Shown: in pieces, positions 17,097 through 24,507 of the stretch
Layout: each line of letters opens with the position of its first letter
Position numbering within the stretch: the first letter of the stretch is position 1
Notes under the pieces: generated by a model
What the model was told of the DNA's origin: nothing
The model's input: the letters and a program-made list of their open reading frames with translations, nothing else
Database searches by the model: none
Translations under genes and position numbers: made by a program
DNA from: Nocardia stercoris
GTDB lineage: Bacteria > Actinomycetota > Actinomycetes > Mycobacteriales > Mycobacteriaceae
Reading direction: 5' to 3'
Assembly: GCF_003696265.1 (NCBI RefSeq)
Contig: NZ_RFFH01000002.1
Span: 62,001-126,000, forward strand
Length of the DNA: 64,000 nucleotides

Positions 17097-18167
17097 TCAT
17101 CGCGCCGCTCCCCAGCGTACGGCGGCCGCACCGGCGAAGTCGCCGGCGTGCGCGAACGCGGCCATGAGTACCACCGACCCGTTGCGCAGCCTTTCCGCCC
17201 GGTTCTCCGTATCCAATGTGACAGGAATGCCTGCGGCAAACAGGTTCCCGCAGCTGTCGAAGGTGTCGGGATGGCGTTCGGCCGGTAGCTCGAGTGCCTC
17301 GTGCCAGTTGCGCAGGAACAGCCGGTTCGGCTGGTTGGTGACGAAGGTGTCGATATCGCGGCCCTTCACGCCGATCCGGTCGCACACCGCGTGTGCCAGC
17401 TCCGGCACCAGGCGGTTGCCGCGGGCGAACACCTTGGTGATGCGGGACTCGGTGAAGCTGACGCAGGCCTGACCGGTACCGGGCTCCCAGTACTTGCGGT
17501 CGGTGGCGAAATCGAAGTCGCCGTCCCGGTTCACGTCGGTGCAGAAGCTCATGTCGCCCGCGAACTCCGGGTAGGTGCGGGTCTGCACGTCCAGGATCGG
17601 CGCGTCCGAGTTCTTCACCAGCAGCCCGACGCCGCAGCCGTCGCCGGGGACCGGCGCCTGGGCGAGCTTGCGGATCTCGGTCTGGGTGAACACCGGACCG
17701 GCGCAGTTCTGCGACGTCGCGATCAATGCCGTTCGCGCGGAGGTGGTCTGGAGGATCATCCGGGCCAGCCCCATCATGTGTACGAAGGCGGCACAGCCGC
17801 CGTTGTGCACATCGATCACCCAGCCCGGATTCATTCCCAGCCGCTTGGCGACCTCGGAGCCGGGGCCCAGCACGGGATTGTCGGGCAGCTGGGTGTGGGT
17901 GAGCAGCACGTCGATGCCGGCGATCTCGTCGCGGCCGTGCCGCTGCACCAGCGGTTCGACCGCGCGCTCGACCATGTCGACGGCGGTCTCGTCGCGGGCG
18001 ACGTGATGGCGGGTCCGGGGCGATCGGAACATGACGTTGCGGGCCATCCGATCCGAGCGCGAGTACTGCGTGAAGTAGTCGGTGGGCACCGGTTCGCCGG
18101 GCAGGTAGCTCGCGACGTCGACCAGGCTCACGGTCGGCAGGGCGGGTGCGATGTCGGTGAAATCCAT
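17097..18167 (-). CDS. KAS III-like beta-ketoacyl synthase, catalytic His replaced by Asn
   Basis: 356 aa thiolase-fold protein. The N-terminal half carries the active-site Cys125 in VIDVHNGGCAAFVHMMGLA. The C-terminal half has FVTNQPNRLFL where FabH has VPHQANxRI, so the catalytic His is Asn278, while the downstream Asn (Asn308, SCGNLFAAGIP) is kept. This argues against simple decarboxylative condensation and suggests acyl transfer or condensation with a non-malonyl partner (inference). The insertion around FCTDVNRDGDFDFATDRKYWEPG is longer than in FabH. It starts 7 bp after the SRPBCC stop and is surely co-translated with it. It is part of the cluster with ThDP enzyme, SRPBCC, aminotransferase and cupin. 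Confidence 0.87.
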   Translation of the reverse strand: MDFTDIAPALPTVSLVDVASYLPGEPVPTDYFTQYSRSDRMARNVMFRSPRTRHHVARDETAVDMVERAVEPLVQRHGRDEIAGIDVLLTHTQLPDNPVLGPGSEVAKRLGMNPGWVIDVHNGGCAAFVHMMGLARMILQTTSARTALIATSQNCAGPVFTQTEIRKLAQAPVPGDGCGVGLLVKNSDAPILDVQTRTYPEFAGDMSFCTDVNRDGDFDFATDRKYWEPGTGQACVSFTESRITKVFARGNRLVPELAHAVCDRIGVKGRDIDTFVTNQPNRLFLRNWHEALELPAERHPDTFDSCGNLFAAGIPVTLDTENRAERLRNGSVVLMAAFAHAGDFAGAAAVRWGAAR

Positions 18168-18174
18168 TGTGCGC

Positions 18175-18834
18175 TCACTTCATCCAGTCAGGCTTGATCG
18201 GCAGGCCGTGGGTGGCGCGGTATTCCGCGATGGCCTTGAGATTGGCTAGTTCGAGCCGGTGACCGGCGGAGAACATCTCCCAGAAGTCGCCCACCCAGAC
18301 CTTGCGTCCGGGCGGCGCGGCCTCGGGGAACGGATTCTGTTCGTAGAAAGGGTGATTGCAGTTGATCCAGGTGACCACCGACCCCGGCTTGTTCAGCACG
18401 ACCTGGGCGTCGATCACCCGCATCAGGTAGATCATCCACAGGTGTTCGCCCTGGTCCCAGGCACAGTGGTAGTCGACGGTCATGGCGTCCGGGTTGGCGA
18501 CGGTGCGGGTGTAGATCTCGGTGTTCGGGCCGAGCCGGTCGGCGGAGACCCACAGTCCGGGCTCGTCGGTCTCGGTGAATCCACGCAGGCTGTAGGTCCA
18601 CTCCTCCAAACTGCGGGTGTCGGCCAGGTATTCGTAGAGCTCACGCGGCGGCGCGGCGATGTAGTCCTGCACCGGGCAGAACGGGCCGTAGATCTGATCG
18701 TGCGGGTACACCGACCGCAGCATGTCCATGATGATGGGCGCGGTGGCGTCGCGATCGGAGTTCTCGATCCGCAGCACGCCGGGCAGCTCCCGGTCTCCGA
18801 TGTCGCTGAGGGCGGGTAGGGCGCTCGTGGTCAA
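18175..18834 (-). CDS. SRPBCC (START/polyketide-cyclase-like) protein, TTG start
   Basis: 219 aa. The only start consistent with the downstream of the ThDP gene is TTG 18834, which overlaps that gene's TGA as TTGA and has AGAGGAG eight bases upstream; no ATG or GTG fits nearby. After a 30-residue leader (LPALSDIGDRELPGVLRIEN) comes an SRPBCC fold: CPVQDYIAAPPRELYEYLADTRSLEEWTYSLRGF is the typical first strand and helix pair, then beta strands (NTEIYTRTV, MTVDYHCAWD, VVTWINCNHPFYEQNPFP) and the long C-terminal helix AGHRLELANLKAIAEYRAT. Such domains bind hydrophobic ligands or act as polyketide aromatase/cyclases. Inferred role: binding or cyclising the product of the neighbouring KAS III and ThDP enzymes. 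Confidence 0.85.
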   Translation of the reverse strand: MTTSALPALSDIGDRELPGVLRIENSDRDATAPIIMDMLRSVYPHDQIYGPFCPVQDYIAAPPRELYEYLADTRSLEEWTYSLRGFTETDEPGLWVSADRLGPNTEIYTRTVANPDAMTVDYHCAWDQGEHLWMIYLMRVIDAQVVLNKPGSVVTWINCNHPFYEQNPFPEAAPPGRKVWVGDFWEMFSAGHRLELANLKAIAEYRATHGLPIKPDWMK

Positions 18835-20507
18835 GGGTGTCTCCTCTGTTCCGGCAGAAACGGGGTGAACGGTGGGATCTCGTCGGGGTCGCAGTCGATC
18901 GAGACGAAGGACGGCCCTGCGGTGGCGAAGCAATGTCGCAGGGCGGCAGTCAGTTCGGTGGTCGTCTCCGGGCTGAAGGTGGGCAGGCCGGGGAACATGG
19001 CGGCCAGCCCGGCGCCGAGGTCGGCGCGGCGGAAACGGTTGTAGCTGTAGTGGTCCCCGTAGTACTGCTGCTCCCGGGTGACGCACATGGCGTGCGCGTT
19101 GTTGTTGAAAACGACGACGGTGACCGGTAATCGGTGCTCGATGGCGGTGTGCAACTCGAGCCCGTGCATGTAGAAGGCGCCGTCGCCGGCGATGACGACC
19201 GTGCGCCGCGGCGGTCCGGTGGGCCGCGCCGATCGCGCGAAGGCCGAGCCGATTCCGGCGCCGAACGCGTATCCCATCCCGCCCATGCCGAGCGCGACCA
19301 CGAACCGGCCACCGTGCGGCAGCCGCAGGTGGTGCACGACCGACGCACCGGTGTTGCCCGCGTCGGCGAACACATCGGTACCGGGTTCCAGGGCGGCACT
19401 GATGGTTTCGACGATGTCGTGGTAGCGCAGGCCGGGCCCGGCCGCCGGTGGCACGGCCAGCGGAGTGACGCTGCGTGCACCGCGGACGGTGGACAGCGTG
19501 CTGCCGGTGCGGCATTCGGCCACGAGCGTAGCCAGCGCCGTGTCCAGGTCGTCGGTGCCGGCGTGCAGCGAATCCGGGTACGGCACTTCTGCTCCGACGC
19601 TGGCGACGGGCACGGCCCCGAGCAACTCGTCGAGTCCGGTGCGCGCGGTGACCGGCAGCCGGGTGCCGACCAGCAGGCACAGTGCCGCACCGCGGACGGC
19701 GTCGATCAGCTCGGGATGGCCCATGCTCCCGGCGATTCCGCAGTAGCCCGCCTCGTCGTGGCCGTAGACGTCCTTGGCTTCCGGGGTGACTCCGACGGCA
19801 GCGTCGAGAACGCTTGCCAGCGTGGCCAATCGGGCCCGTGCGTCGTCGCGCGCGACCTGGTCGCCGGCGATGATCACGATCTTGCCGGCGGTGCGGGCGC
19901 GCAGCAGCGCGTCCCGGACCCGTTCCAGCGCCGCATGGTCACAGGTGTGGACCGGCAGTGGTGGGTCGAATGCTGCAGCAATCGACTCGGCCTGCTGTAC
20001 ATCTTTGGGCAGCAACAGAACTGCCGGCCCACCCGCCCGCGCGGCCGCGACCGCGCGAGTCAGGTGCCCGGGCAGAGCGTCGGGGGTCTCCACCCGGGCG
20101 CAGTAGACAGCGAACGATCCGAACAGGGCCGCGGCGTCGAAGGTGCCGGCCAGTCCGCTGGTGTCCTGGAACGCCCCGCGGCCTTCCAGGGCCCGGGGCG
20201 GCTGGCCGACCAGCGCCAGGACCGGCACCCGCGATGCGCGCGATTCCGCCAGTCCCGCAACTAGATTCATGGCACCACCACCCGAGGTGGCGCAGACGAC
20301 ACCGAGTCCCGCGCCGGTGCGCGCGTAGCCGTCGGCCATGGTGGCGGCGGCGAATTCGTGCTTGGCGACCACACCGGTCACCGGGCCGCCGGCCGCATGG
20401 AGGGCGTCGTAGAGGTCTTCGATATTGGCGCCGCCGACACCGAAGACGTGCCGCACCCCCAATGCTCCGACCGCCTGGACCAGGTAGTCCACCACTCGTA
20501 CCGGCAT
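18831..20507 (-). CDS. Thiamine-diphosphate enzyme, acetolactate-synthase-like
   Basis: 558 aa with the full three-domain ThDP fold. The PYR domain has the cofactor-activating Glu51 in VVAKHEFAAATMADGYAR. A central Rossmann-like domain follows (KIVIIAGDQVA). The PP domain has VIAGDGAFYMHGLELHTAIEHRLPVTVVVFNNN, the GDG...NNN metal/diphosphate motif. Unlike true acetolactate synthase it has no visible regulatory-subunit neighbour and ends early (EIPPFTPFLPE). AAGGA lies eight bases before the ATG at 20507. It is first gene of a five-gene cluster, and its stop overlaps the next start. Predicted to decarboxylate a 2-oxo acid and join the activated aldehyde to an acceptor; substrates unknown. Confidence 0.9.
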   Translation of the reverse strand: MPVRVVDYLVQAVGALGVRHVFGVGGANIEDLYDALHAAGGPVTGVVAKHEFAAATMADGYARTGAGLGVVCATSGGGAMNLVAGLAESRASRVPVLALVGQPPRALEGRGAFQDTSGLAGTFDAAALFGSFAVYCARVETPDALPGHLTRAVAAARAGGPAVLLLPKDVQQAESIAAAFDPPLPVHTCDHAALERVRDALLRARTAGKIVIIAGDQVARDDARARLATLASVLDAAVGVTPEAKDVYGHDEAGYCGIAGSMGHPELIDAVRGAALCLLVGTRLPVTARTGLDELLGAVPVASVGAEVPYPDSLHAGTDDLDTALATLVAECRTGSTLSTVRGARSVTPLAVPPAAGPGLRYHDIVETISAALEPGTDVFADAGNTGASVVHHLRLPHGGRFVVALGMGGMGYAFGAGIGSAFARSARPTGPPRRTVVIAGDGAFYMHGLELHTAIEHRLPVTVVVFNNNAHAMCVTREQQYYGDHYSYNRFRRADLGAGLAAMFPGLPTFSPETTTELTAALRHCFATAGPSFVSIDCDPDEIPPFTPFLPEQRRHP

Positions 20508-20603
20508 CGAGGATTCCTTCCGAACCTTGATCGCTGTACTGGTGATACGACGCGGGACGGGGTCCGGTTCACCCCGGTATCGAACCGGGTCGCGGCAACC
20601 CTT

Positions 20604-20630
20604 GCTTATACGTATACATCTACTTATAGT
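20604..20630 (+). promoter_or_regulatory. Palindrome and direct repeats upstream of the EXLDI gene
   Basis: An AT-rich island in GC-rich DNA: perfect palindrome TATACGTATA at 20607-20616, and CTTATA repeated at 20605-20610 and 20623-20628 (18 bp apart). It lies 7-33 bp before the EXLDI ATG and in the divergent gap facing the ThDP gene. It may be both promoter -10 region and operator for the predicted ribbon-helix-helix product. Confidence 0.5.
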
Positions 20631-20636
20631 GGGTTC

Positions 20637-21155
20637 ATGCCGAACAAAACCATCTACGTCTCCGACGACGACCTACCCCTGTTCCAGCGGGCCCAGGAAC
20701 TGGTCGGCGGCAACCTGTCCGGCACCATCGTGGCCGCCCTGCGCCGGTACATCGAGCTCGAGGAGGGCCGCGCCGAGGGCTACGAAGAGGTCGTCCTGCG
20801 GCTCGGGCACAACGGAGCCCGGCAGGTGCGGTTCTCCGGCCGGCTGCTCGGCGACCTGCAGGAGATGGACGGCGTACGGCTCGAGCACTTCAAGGTGTAC
20901 CGCAGCCGCAAGGGCAAGTTCGTCCTGCATCTGCGCCGCTCGGACTGGAAGGACTACCCGACCGAGACCAACTGGATCAAGGACCTCACCAACTGGCGCA
21001 AGATGCTCGGCGTCGTCCCGGACGAGGAGTGGGGCGAGTTCACCATGGACATCTACGACAACCTGACCGATCTGCGCGGCCGTATCCCCGACAAGCTCTA
21101 CGCCCGGGTCGCCGACCTGGCCGACCGCCCGGCCGTGGAGGACCTCGACATCTGA
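20637..21155 (+). CDS. EXLDI family protein, probable ribbon-helix-helix regulator
   Basis: 172 aa from ATG 20637. The first 45 residues (NKTIYVSDDDLPLFQRAQELVGGNLSGTIVAALRRYIELEE) have the strand-helix-helix pattern of ribbon-helix-helix DNA-binding proteins. The middle (VRFSGRLLGDLQ, EHFKVYRSRKGKFVLHLRRSDW) is basic and beta-rich. The protein ends in VEDLDI, the E-x-L-D-I signature after which the family (TIGR04342) is named. Members of this family are known mainly as neighbours of DrrA-type ABC exporters, and here the gene lies 128 bp upstream of exactly such a pair. Inferred role: sensing or repressing regulator of the exporter operon. Confidence 0.85.
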   Translation: MPNKTIYVSDDDLPLFQRAQELVGGNLSGTIVAALRRYIELEEGRAEGYEEVVLRLGHNGARQVRFSGRLLGDLQEMDGVRLEHFKVYRSRKGKFVLHLRRSDWKDYPTETNWIKDLTNWRKMLGVVPDEEWGEFTMDIYDNLTDLRGRIPDKLYARVADLADRPAVEDLDI

Positions 21156-21283
21156 TCCCGCGGACCGGAACCGATCCGGCCACAACCGAATACGACCGAC
21201 CACCCCTCTTCGATCGCAATCGTCGCGACCGAAGCCGGATAACTCATGCATTCATCACTATTACTTGATATGAGGGGCACCCC

Positions 21284-22240
21284 ATGACCACCAGAGAACC
21301 GGCCATCGCCGTCTCCGGACTGCACAAGTCCTACGGCGAGAAAGTCGTCCTCGACGGCATCGACCTCACCGTCCCGGCGGGCAGCATCTACGCCCTGCTC
21401 GGGCCCAACGGCGCCGGCAAGACCACCACCGTCGCGATCCTGTCCACCCTGACCGGCGCCGACGCCGGAACCGTGCGGGTCGGCGGGCACGACGTCCGCA
21501 CCGACCCGGAGGCCGTGCGCACCGCCATCGGCGTCACCGGCCAGTTCTCCGCCGTCGACGAATTGTTGACCGGCCGGGAGAACCTGCTGCTCATGTCCGA
21601 CCTGCACCATCTGCCCCGCCGCCACGGCAAGGAACTGGCCACCGAACTCCTGGCCAAGTTCGACCTGGTCGAGGCCGCCGACAAGCCGGCCTCCACCTAC
21701 TCCGGCGGCATGACCCGCCGCCTCGACCTGGCCATGACGCTGGTCGGCGACCCGCGGATCATCTTCCTCGACGAACCCACCACCGGCCTCGACCCGCGCA
21801 GTCGGCACGCCATGTGGAACGTCATCCGGGAGCTGGTCGCCGGTGGTGTCACGGTGCTGCTGACCACTCAGTACCTGGAAGAGGCCGACCAGCTCGCACA
21901 CCGGGTCGCGGTACTCGACCAGGGCCGCATCGTCGCCGAAGGCACCCCCGCCGAACTCAAGCGGCTGGTCCCCGGCGGGCACATCCGGCTCACCTTCACC
22001 ACCGCCGCCGAGCGGGACGCCGCCGCGGCCGCCCTCGGCGGCGTGCCCGGCGACAACCTGAGCCTGGCGGTCGCCAGCGACGGCGGCGTGCGTTCGCTGC
22101 GCTCGGTCCTCGACCTGCTCGACGCCGCCGGCCTGGAACCCGAGGGCCTGGCCGTGCACACCCCCGACCTCGACGACGTCTTCCTGACCCTCACCGGCCA
22201 GGTCACCACCGCTGCCATCACCGAGGAGACCCTGCGATGA
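21284..22240 (+). CDS. DrrA-type ABC exporter ATP-binding protein
   Basis: 318 aa from ATG 21284 with TGAGGGG upstream. Walker A GPNGAGKTTT, Q-loop VTGQFSAVDELLTGRENL, signature YSGGMTRRLDLAM, Walker B IIFLDEPTTGLDPRSR and H-loop TTQYLEEADQLA are all present. The C-terminal extension after AEGTPAELKRLV (DUF4162-type) is typical of DrrA daunorubicin-resistance ATPases. The stop codon overlaps the permease start (ATGA), so the pair is translationally coupled. It exports a lipid or antibiotic-like compound; the nearest candidate substrate source is the adjacent minus-strand biosynthetic cluster (inference). Confidence 0.94.
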   Translation: MTTREPAIAVSGLHKSYGEKVVLDGIDLTVPAGSIYALLGPNGAGKTTTVAILSTLTGADAGTVRVGGHDVRTDPEAVRTAIGVTGQFSAVDELLTGRENLLLMSDLHHLPRRHGKELATELLAKFDLVEAADKPASTYSGGMTRRLDLAMTLVGDPRIIFLDEPTTGLDPRSRHAMWNVIRELVAGGVTVLLTTQYLEEADQLAHRVAVLDQGRIVAEGTPAELKRLVPGGHIRLTFTTAAERDAAAAALGGVPGDNLSLAVASDGGVRSLRSVLDLLDAAGLEPEGLAVHTPDLDDVFLTLTGQVTTAAITEETLR

Positions 22241-23016
22241 CCACCACCGCCCGATCCCGCCTGCTCGCCGACACGGCAACCATGTTCCGGCGGAACATGG
22301 TGCACGCCCGCCGTTATCCGTCCATGACGGTCAGCATCATCATCATGCCGATCGTGCTGATGTTGATGTTCCGCTACATCTTCGGCGGCGCGCTGCACGC
22401 CTCGACCGGTGGCCGCGGCTACATCGACTACCTGGCGCCCGGCATGATGCTGATGATCCCCGCCTACCTGGTGGTCGGCGTGGCCGTCATGGTGGCCAGC
22501 GATATGACCAAGGGCATCGTGAACCGATTCCGCACCATGTCGATCGCGCAGTCGTCGATCCTCAGCGGGCAGGTCCTCGGCACGCTGGTCCAGGGCCTGC
22601 TGGGTGTGACGTCGATGGTGCTGGTCTCGCTGCTGGTCGGCTGGCGCCCACACGGCGGCCCGGTCGAATGGCTGGCCGCCTACGGTCTGGTCATGTTGGC
22701 GATCCTGGCCCTGACCTGGATGGGCGTGGCGTTCGGTCTGGTCGCCGAGACCCCGGAGAGCGCGTCGAACATGCCGATGCCGCTGATCATGCTGCCGTTC
22801 CTGGGCAGCGGCATGGTCCCCACCGACACCATGCCGGTCGGGGTGCGCCAGTTCGCGGAGTACCAGCCCTTCACCCCGCTGACCGAGACCCTGCGCGGTC
22901 TGCTGATGGGCGGGCCGGTGGCGGGACACGCTGTGGCAGCGGTGATCTGGTGCCTGGGGCTGGGGATCTTCGGCTACCTCTGGTCGATGTCGACCTTGCG
23001 CAAGAAGTCCGCCTGA
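22237..23016 (+). CDS. DrrB-type ABC-2 exporter permease
   Basis: 259 aa from ATG 22237, which overlaps the ATPase stop by four bases. ABC-2 permease fold with six membrane helices: VSIIIMPIVLMLMFRYIFGG, LAPGMMLMIPAYLVVGVAVMVA, the DMTKGIVNRFRTMSI coupling loop, LVQGLLGVTSMVLVSLLVGW, LAAYGLVMLAILALTWMGVAFGL and a last helix WCLGLGIFGYLWSMS. The motif ETPESASNMPMPLIMLPFLGSGMVPTDTMP matches the DrrB family. It forms the exporter with the preceding ATPase. A strong hairpin follows 15 bp after the stop. Confidence 0.92.
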   Translation: MTTTARSRLLADTATMFRRNMVHARRYPSMTVSIIIMPIVLMLMFRYIFGGALHASTGGRGYIDYLAPGMMLMIPAYLVVGVAVMVASDMTKGIVNRFRTMSIAQSSILSGQVLGTLVQGLLGVTSMVLVSLLVGWRPHGGPVEWLAAYGLVMLAILALTWMGVAFGLVAETPESASNMPMPLIMLPFLGSGMVPTDTMPVGVRQFAEYQPFTPLTETLRGLLMGGPVAGHAVAAVIWCLGLGIFGYLWSMSTLRKKSA

Positions 23017-23030
23017 CACCTCGGCACCGG

Positions 23031-23059
23031 GGCCGGGTCGTCACTGTGACGGCCCGGCC
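23031..23059. terminator. Bidirectional hairpin between the exporter operon and rslA
   Basis: GGCCGGG-T-CGTCAC (23031-23044) pairs with GTGACG-G-CCCGGCC (23046-23059) around a single T, with one internal T-G wobble. It lies between two convergent genes and can serve both. No T-tract. Confidence 0.65.
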
Positions 23060-23067
23060 GCCGTGTG

Positions 23068-23802
23068 TCACAAGTTCGAGGACAGAACCACCTGATTCGT
23101 TGCGGCGGAACGCACTTGGACCGACTTGATCTTGTCCGGCGCGAGCGCCACGGTGCCACTGGGCGACATCGTGGTGCCGGGCAACGCCGTCCAGTCCGCG
23201 ACCCGGGATTCGGTGCCGTCCACACCCACCACCCACAGCGAACCCCGCCAGCTGTACGCCGTCTCGGATTTCGCGTAGCTGCAGGTCATGTCGATCCGGC
23301 TGCCACCGTCGGCCGCGATCACCCGGAACGACGCCGAAACCGGTGTGGGTACAACCGGATTCATCGTGTGTTCGGCCACCACCGCGGTCGGCGCGCCGTG
23401 GTCGTGGACCGCGAGCGTGGCCGGGACCGCGACCAGCACCGCGACCACCGCGGCCGCGGCCGCACCGGCCAACGCCAGCGCGACGTTCCGCCGGCGCCGC
23501 GCCCGGGTACCGGACACCAACTGCGGCAACAGGTTCGACGGCACCGGCGCAGCTTCCGGTTCGGGTTCCGCCGCCACCGGCTCGATCAGCGCGAGCGCCA
23601 CCGCGGGCTCCACTCGCTGCAGCAGGCCGGGCACCCCGGCCAGATCCGCCACCGCGAGCCGGCAACCGGTGCAGTCGGCGAGATGCCGTTCGTATTCCCG
23701 GCGTTCGGCGGCACTCAATGCGCCCAGCACATACGCGCCGTCCCAGCTCGCGTAGGCGTCGGCGACGGGCTCGTCCGAGCCGGAAGCGACCTCGTCGATC
23801 AT
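23068..23802 (-). CDS. rslA: Anti-sigma factor RslA (SigL regulator)
   Basis: 244 aa single-pass membrane protein. The N-terminal zinc-associated anti-sigma domain has WDGAYVLGALSAAERREYERHLADCTGC with His40, Cys44 and Cys47, the H-x3-C-x2-C ligands. A Pro/Glu-rich linker follows, then a membrane helix near residues 120-147 (VALALAGAAAAAVVAVLVAVPAT), then an outer domain ending VQVRSAATNQVVLSSNL. The start WDGAYVLGALSAAERRE and the outer-domain segment VVGVDGTESRVADW line up with M. tuberculosis RslA (Rv0736). The ATG overlaps the sigL stop (ATGA). It should hold SigL inactive until the zinc-thiol site is oxidised or the protein is cut. Confidence 0.9.
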   Translation of the reverse strand: MIDEVASGSDEPVADAYASWDGAYVLGALSAAERREYERHLADCTGCRLAVADLAGVPGLLQRVEPAVALALIEPVAAEPEPEAAPVPSNLLPQLVSGTRARRRRNVALALAGAAAAAVVAVLVAVPATLAVHDHGAPTAVVAEHTMNPVVPTPVSASFRVIAADGGSRIDMTCSYAKSETAYSWRGSLWVVGVDGTESRVADWTALPGTTMSPSGTVALAPDKIKSVQVRSAATNQVVLSSNL

Positions 23803-24386
23803 CGTGTCACCCCCATCTCCCCGAGCGCGCTGCGCAGTGCCCGCATCCCATAGTGCATCCGGGACTTGACGGTCCCCTCCGGGATGGCCAGCTCGGTCGC
23901 GATCTGATGGGTCGACAGACCCCGATAATAGGCACGCACGATCACCTCCCGATGGTCGGTACGCAGCCGGGCCAGCGCGTCGGCGATCAACCAGCCGTCG
24001 ACGCTGCGGTCGGCCTGGTCCTCGGTCGCCTGCTCGGGCGGACTGTCGGTGCCGAACTCGCGCCGATTCCGGGCGCTGCGATGCTCGTCGACCGCGAGAT
24101 TGCGGGCCACCGTGAACAGCCAGGCCCGCGCCGAGGACGTGGCCTGATCGAGCACGTTCGGCCGCTGCCAGGCCCGCAACAGCGTCTCCTGCACGATGTC
24201 CTCGGCCCGGCCGGCGTCACCCACCAGGCTGTAGGTGTAGCGCCACAGGGCCGCCGCATGCTGGTCGTAGAGCACCTTCAGCAGCGCGGAATCGGTATCG
24301 GATCCGTTCAGGGGGGTCGACGGGCGCAGGTCACGGGCGGGCTCGGTATCGGATCGGTCGTTACGCATCGGTGGTGTCGTACTCAT
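23799..24386 (-). CDS. sigL: ECF sigma factor SigL
   Basis: 195 aa. Sigma2: LYDQHAAALWRYTYSLVGDAGRAEDIVQETLLRAWQ, with the AEDIVQETLLRAW core of group IV sigma factors and ARAWLFTVARNLAVDEHRSARNRRE for -10 recognition. Sigma4: DALARLRTDHREVIVRAYYRGLSTHQIATELAIPEGTVKSRMHYGMRALR. These segments and the end LGEMGVTR match M. tuberculosis SigL (Rv0735) closely. ATG at 24386. The next gene is its anti-sigma factor with a four-base overlap. A SigL-type promoter (24441-24469) lies upstream, so the pair is likely autoregulated. In mycobacteria SigL controls envelope lipid synthesis and secreted-protein modification genes. Confidence 0.92.
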   Translation of the reverse strand: MSTTPPMRNDRSDTEPARDLRPSTPLNGSDTDSALLKVLYDQHAAALWRYTYSLVGDAGRAEDIVQETLLRAWQRPNVLDQATSSARAWLFTVARNLAVDEHRSARNRREFGTDSPPEQATEDQADRSVDGWLIADALARLRTDHREVIVRAYYRGLSTHQIATELAIPEGTVKSRMHYGMRALRSALGEMGVTR

Positions 24387-24440
24387 AGCCTCACCGGTTC
24401 ATCTGCCGCGCCGGACGCGGTCGCAGGGCCACACCGAGGT

Positions 24441-24469
24441 TGTACGTTCCACCCGGTGTCCGGGGTTCA
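24441..24469 (-). promoter_or_regulatory. Probable SigL-dependent promoter of sigL-rslA
   Basis: On the minus strand TGAACC (24469-24464) and CGTACA (24446-24441) are separated by 17 bases, in the form of the mycobacterial SigL consensus (TGAACC / CGT). The -10 element is 54 bp before the sigL ATG. Confidence 0.6.
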
Positions 24470-24507
24470 CTCTCGTCGCCGAGTCTAGTTCGATCGGCGG
24501 GAACCGG

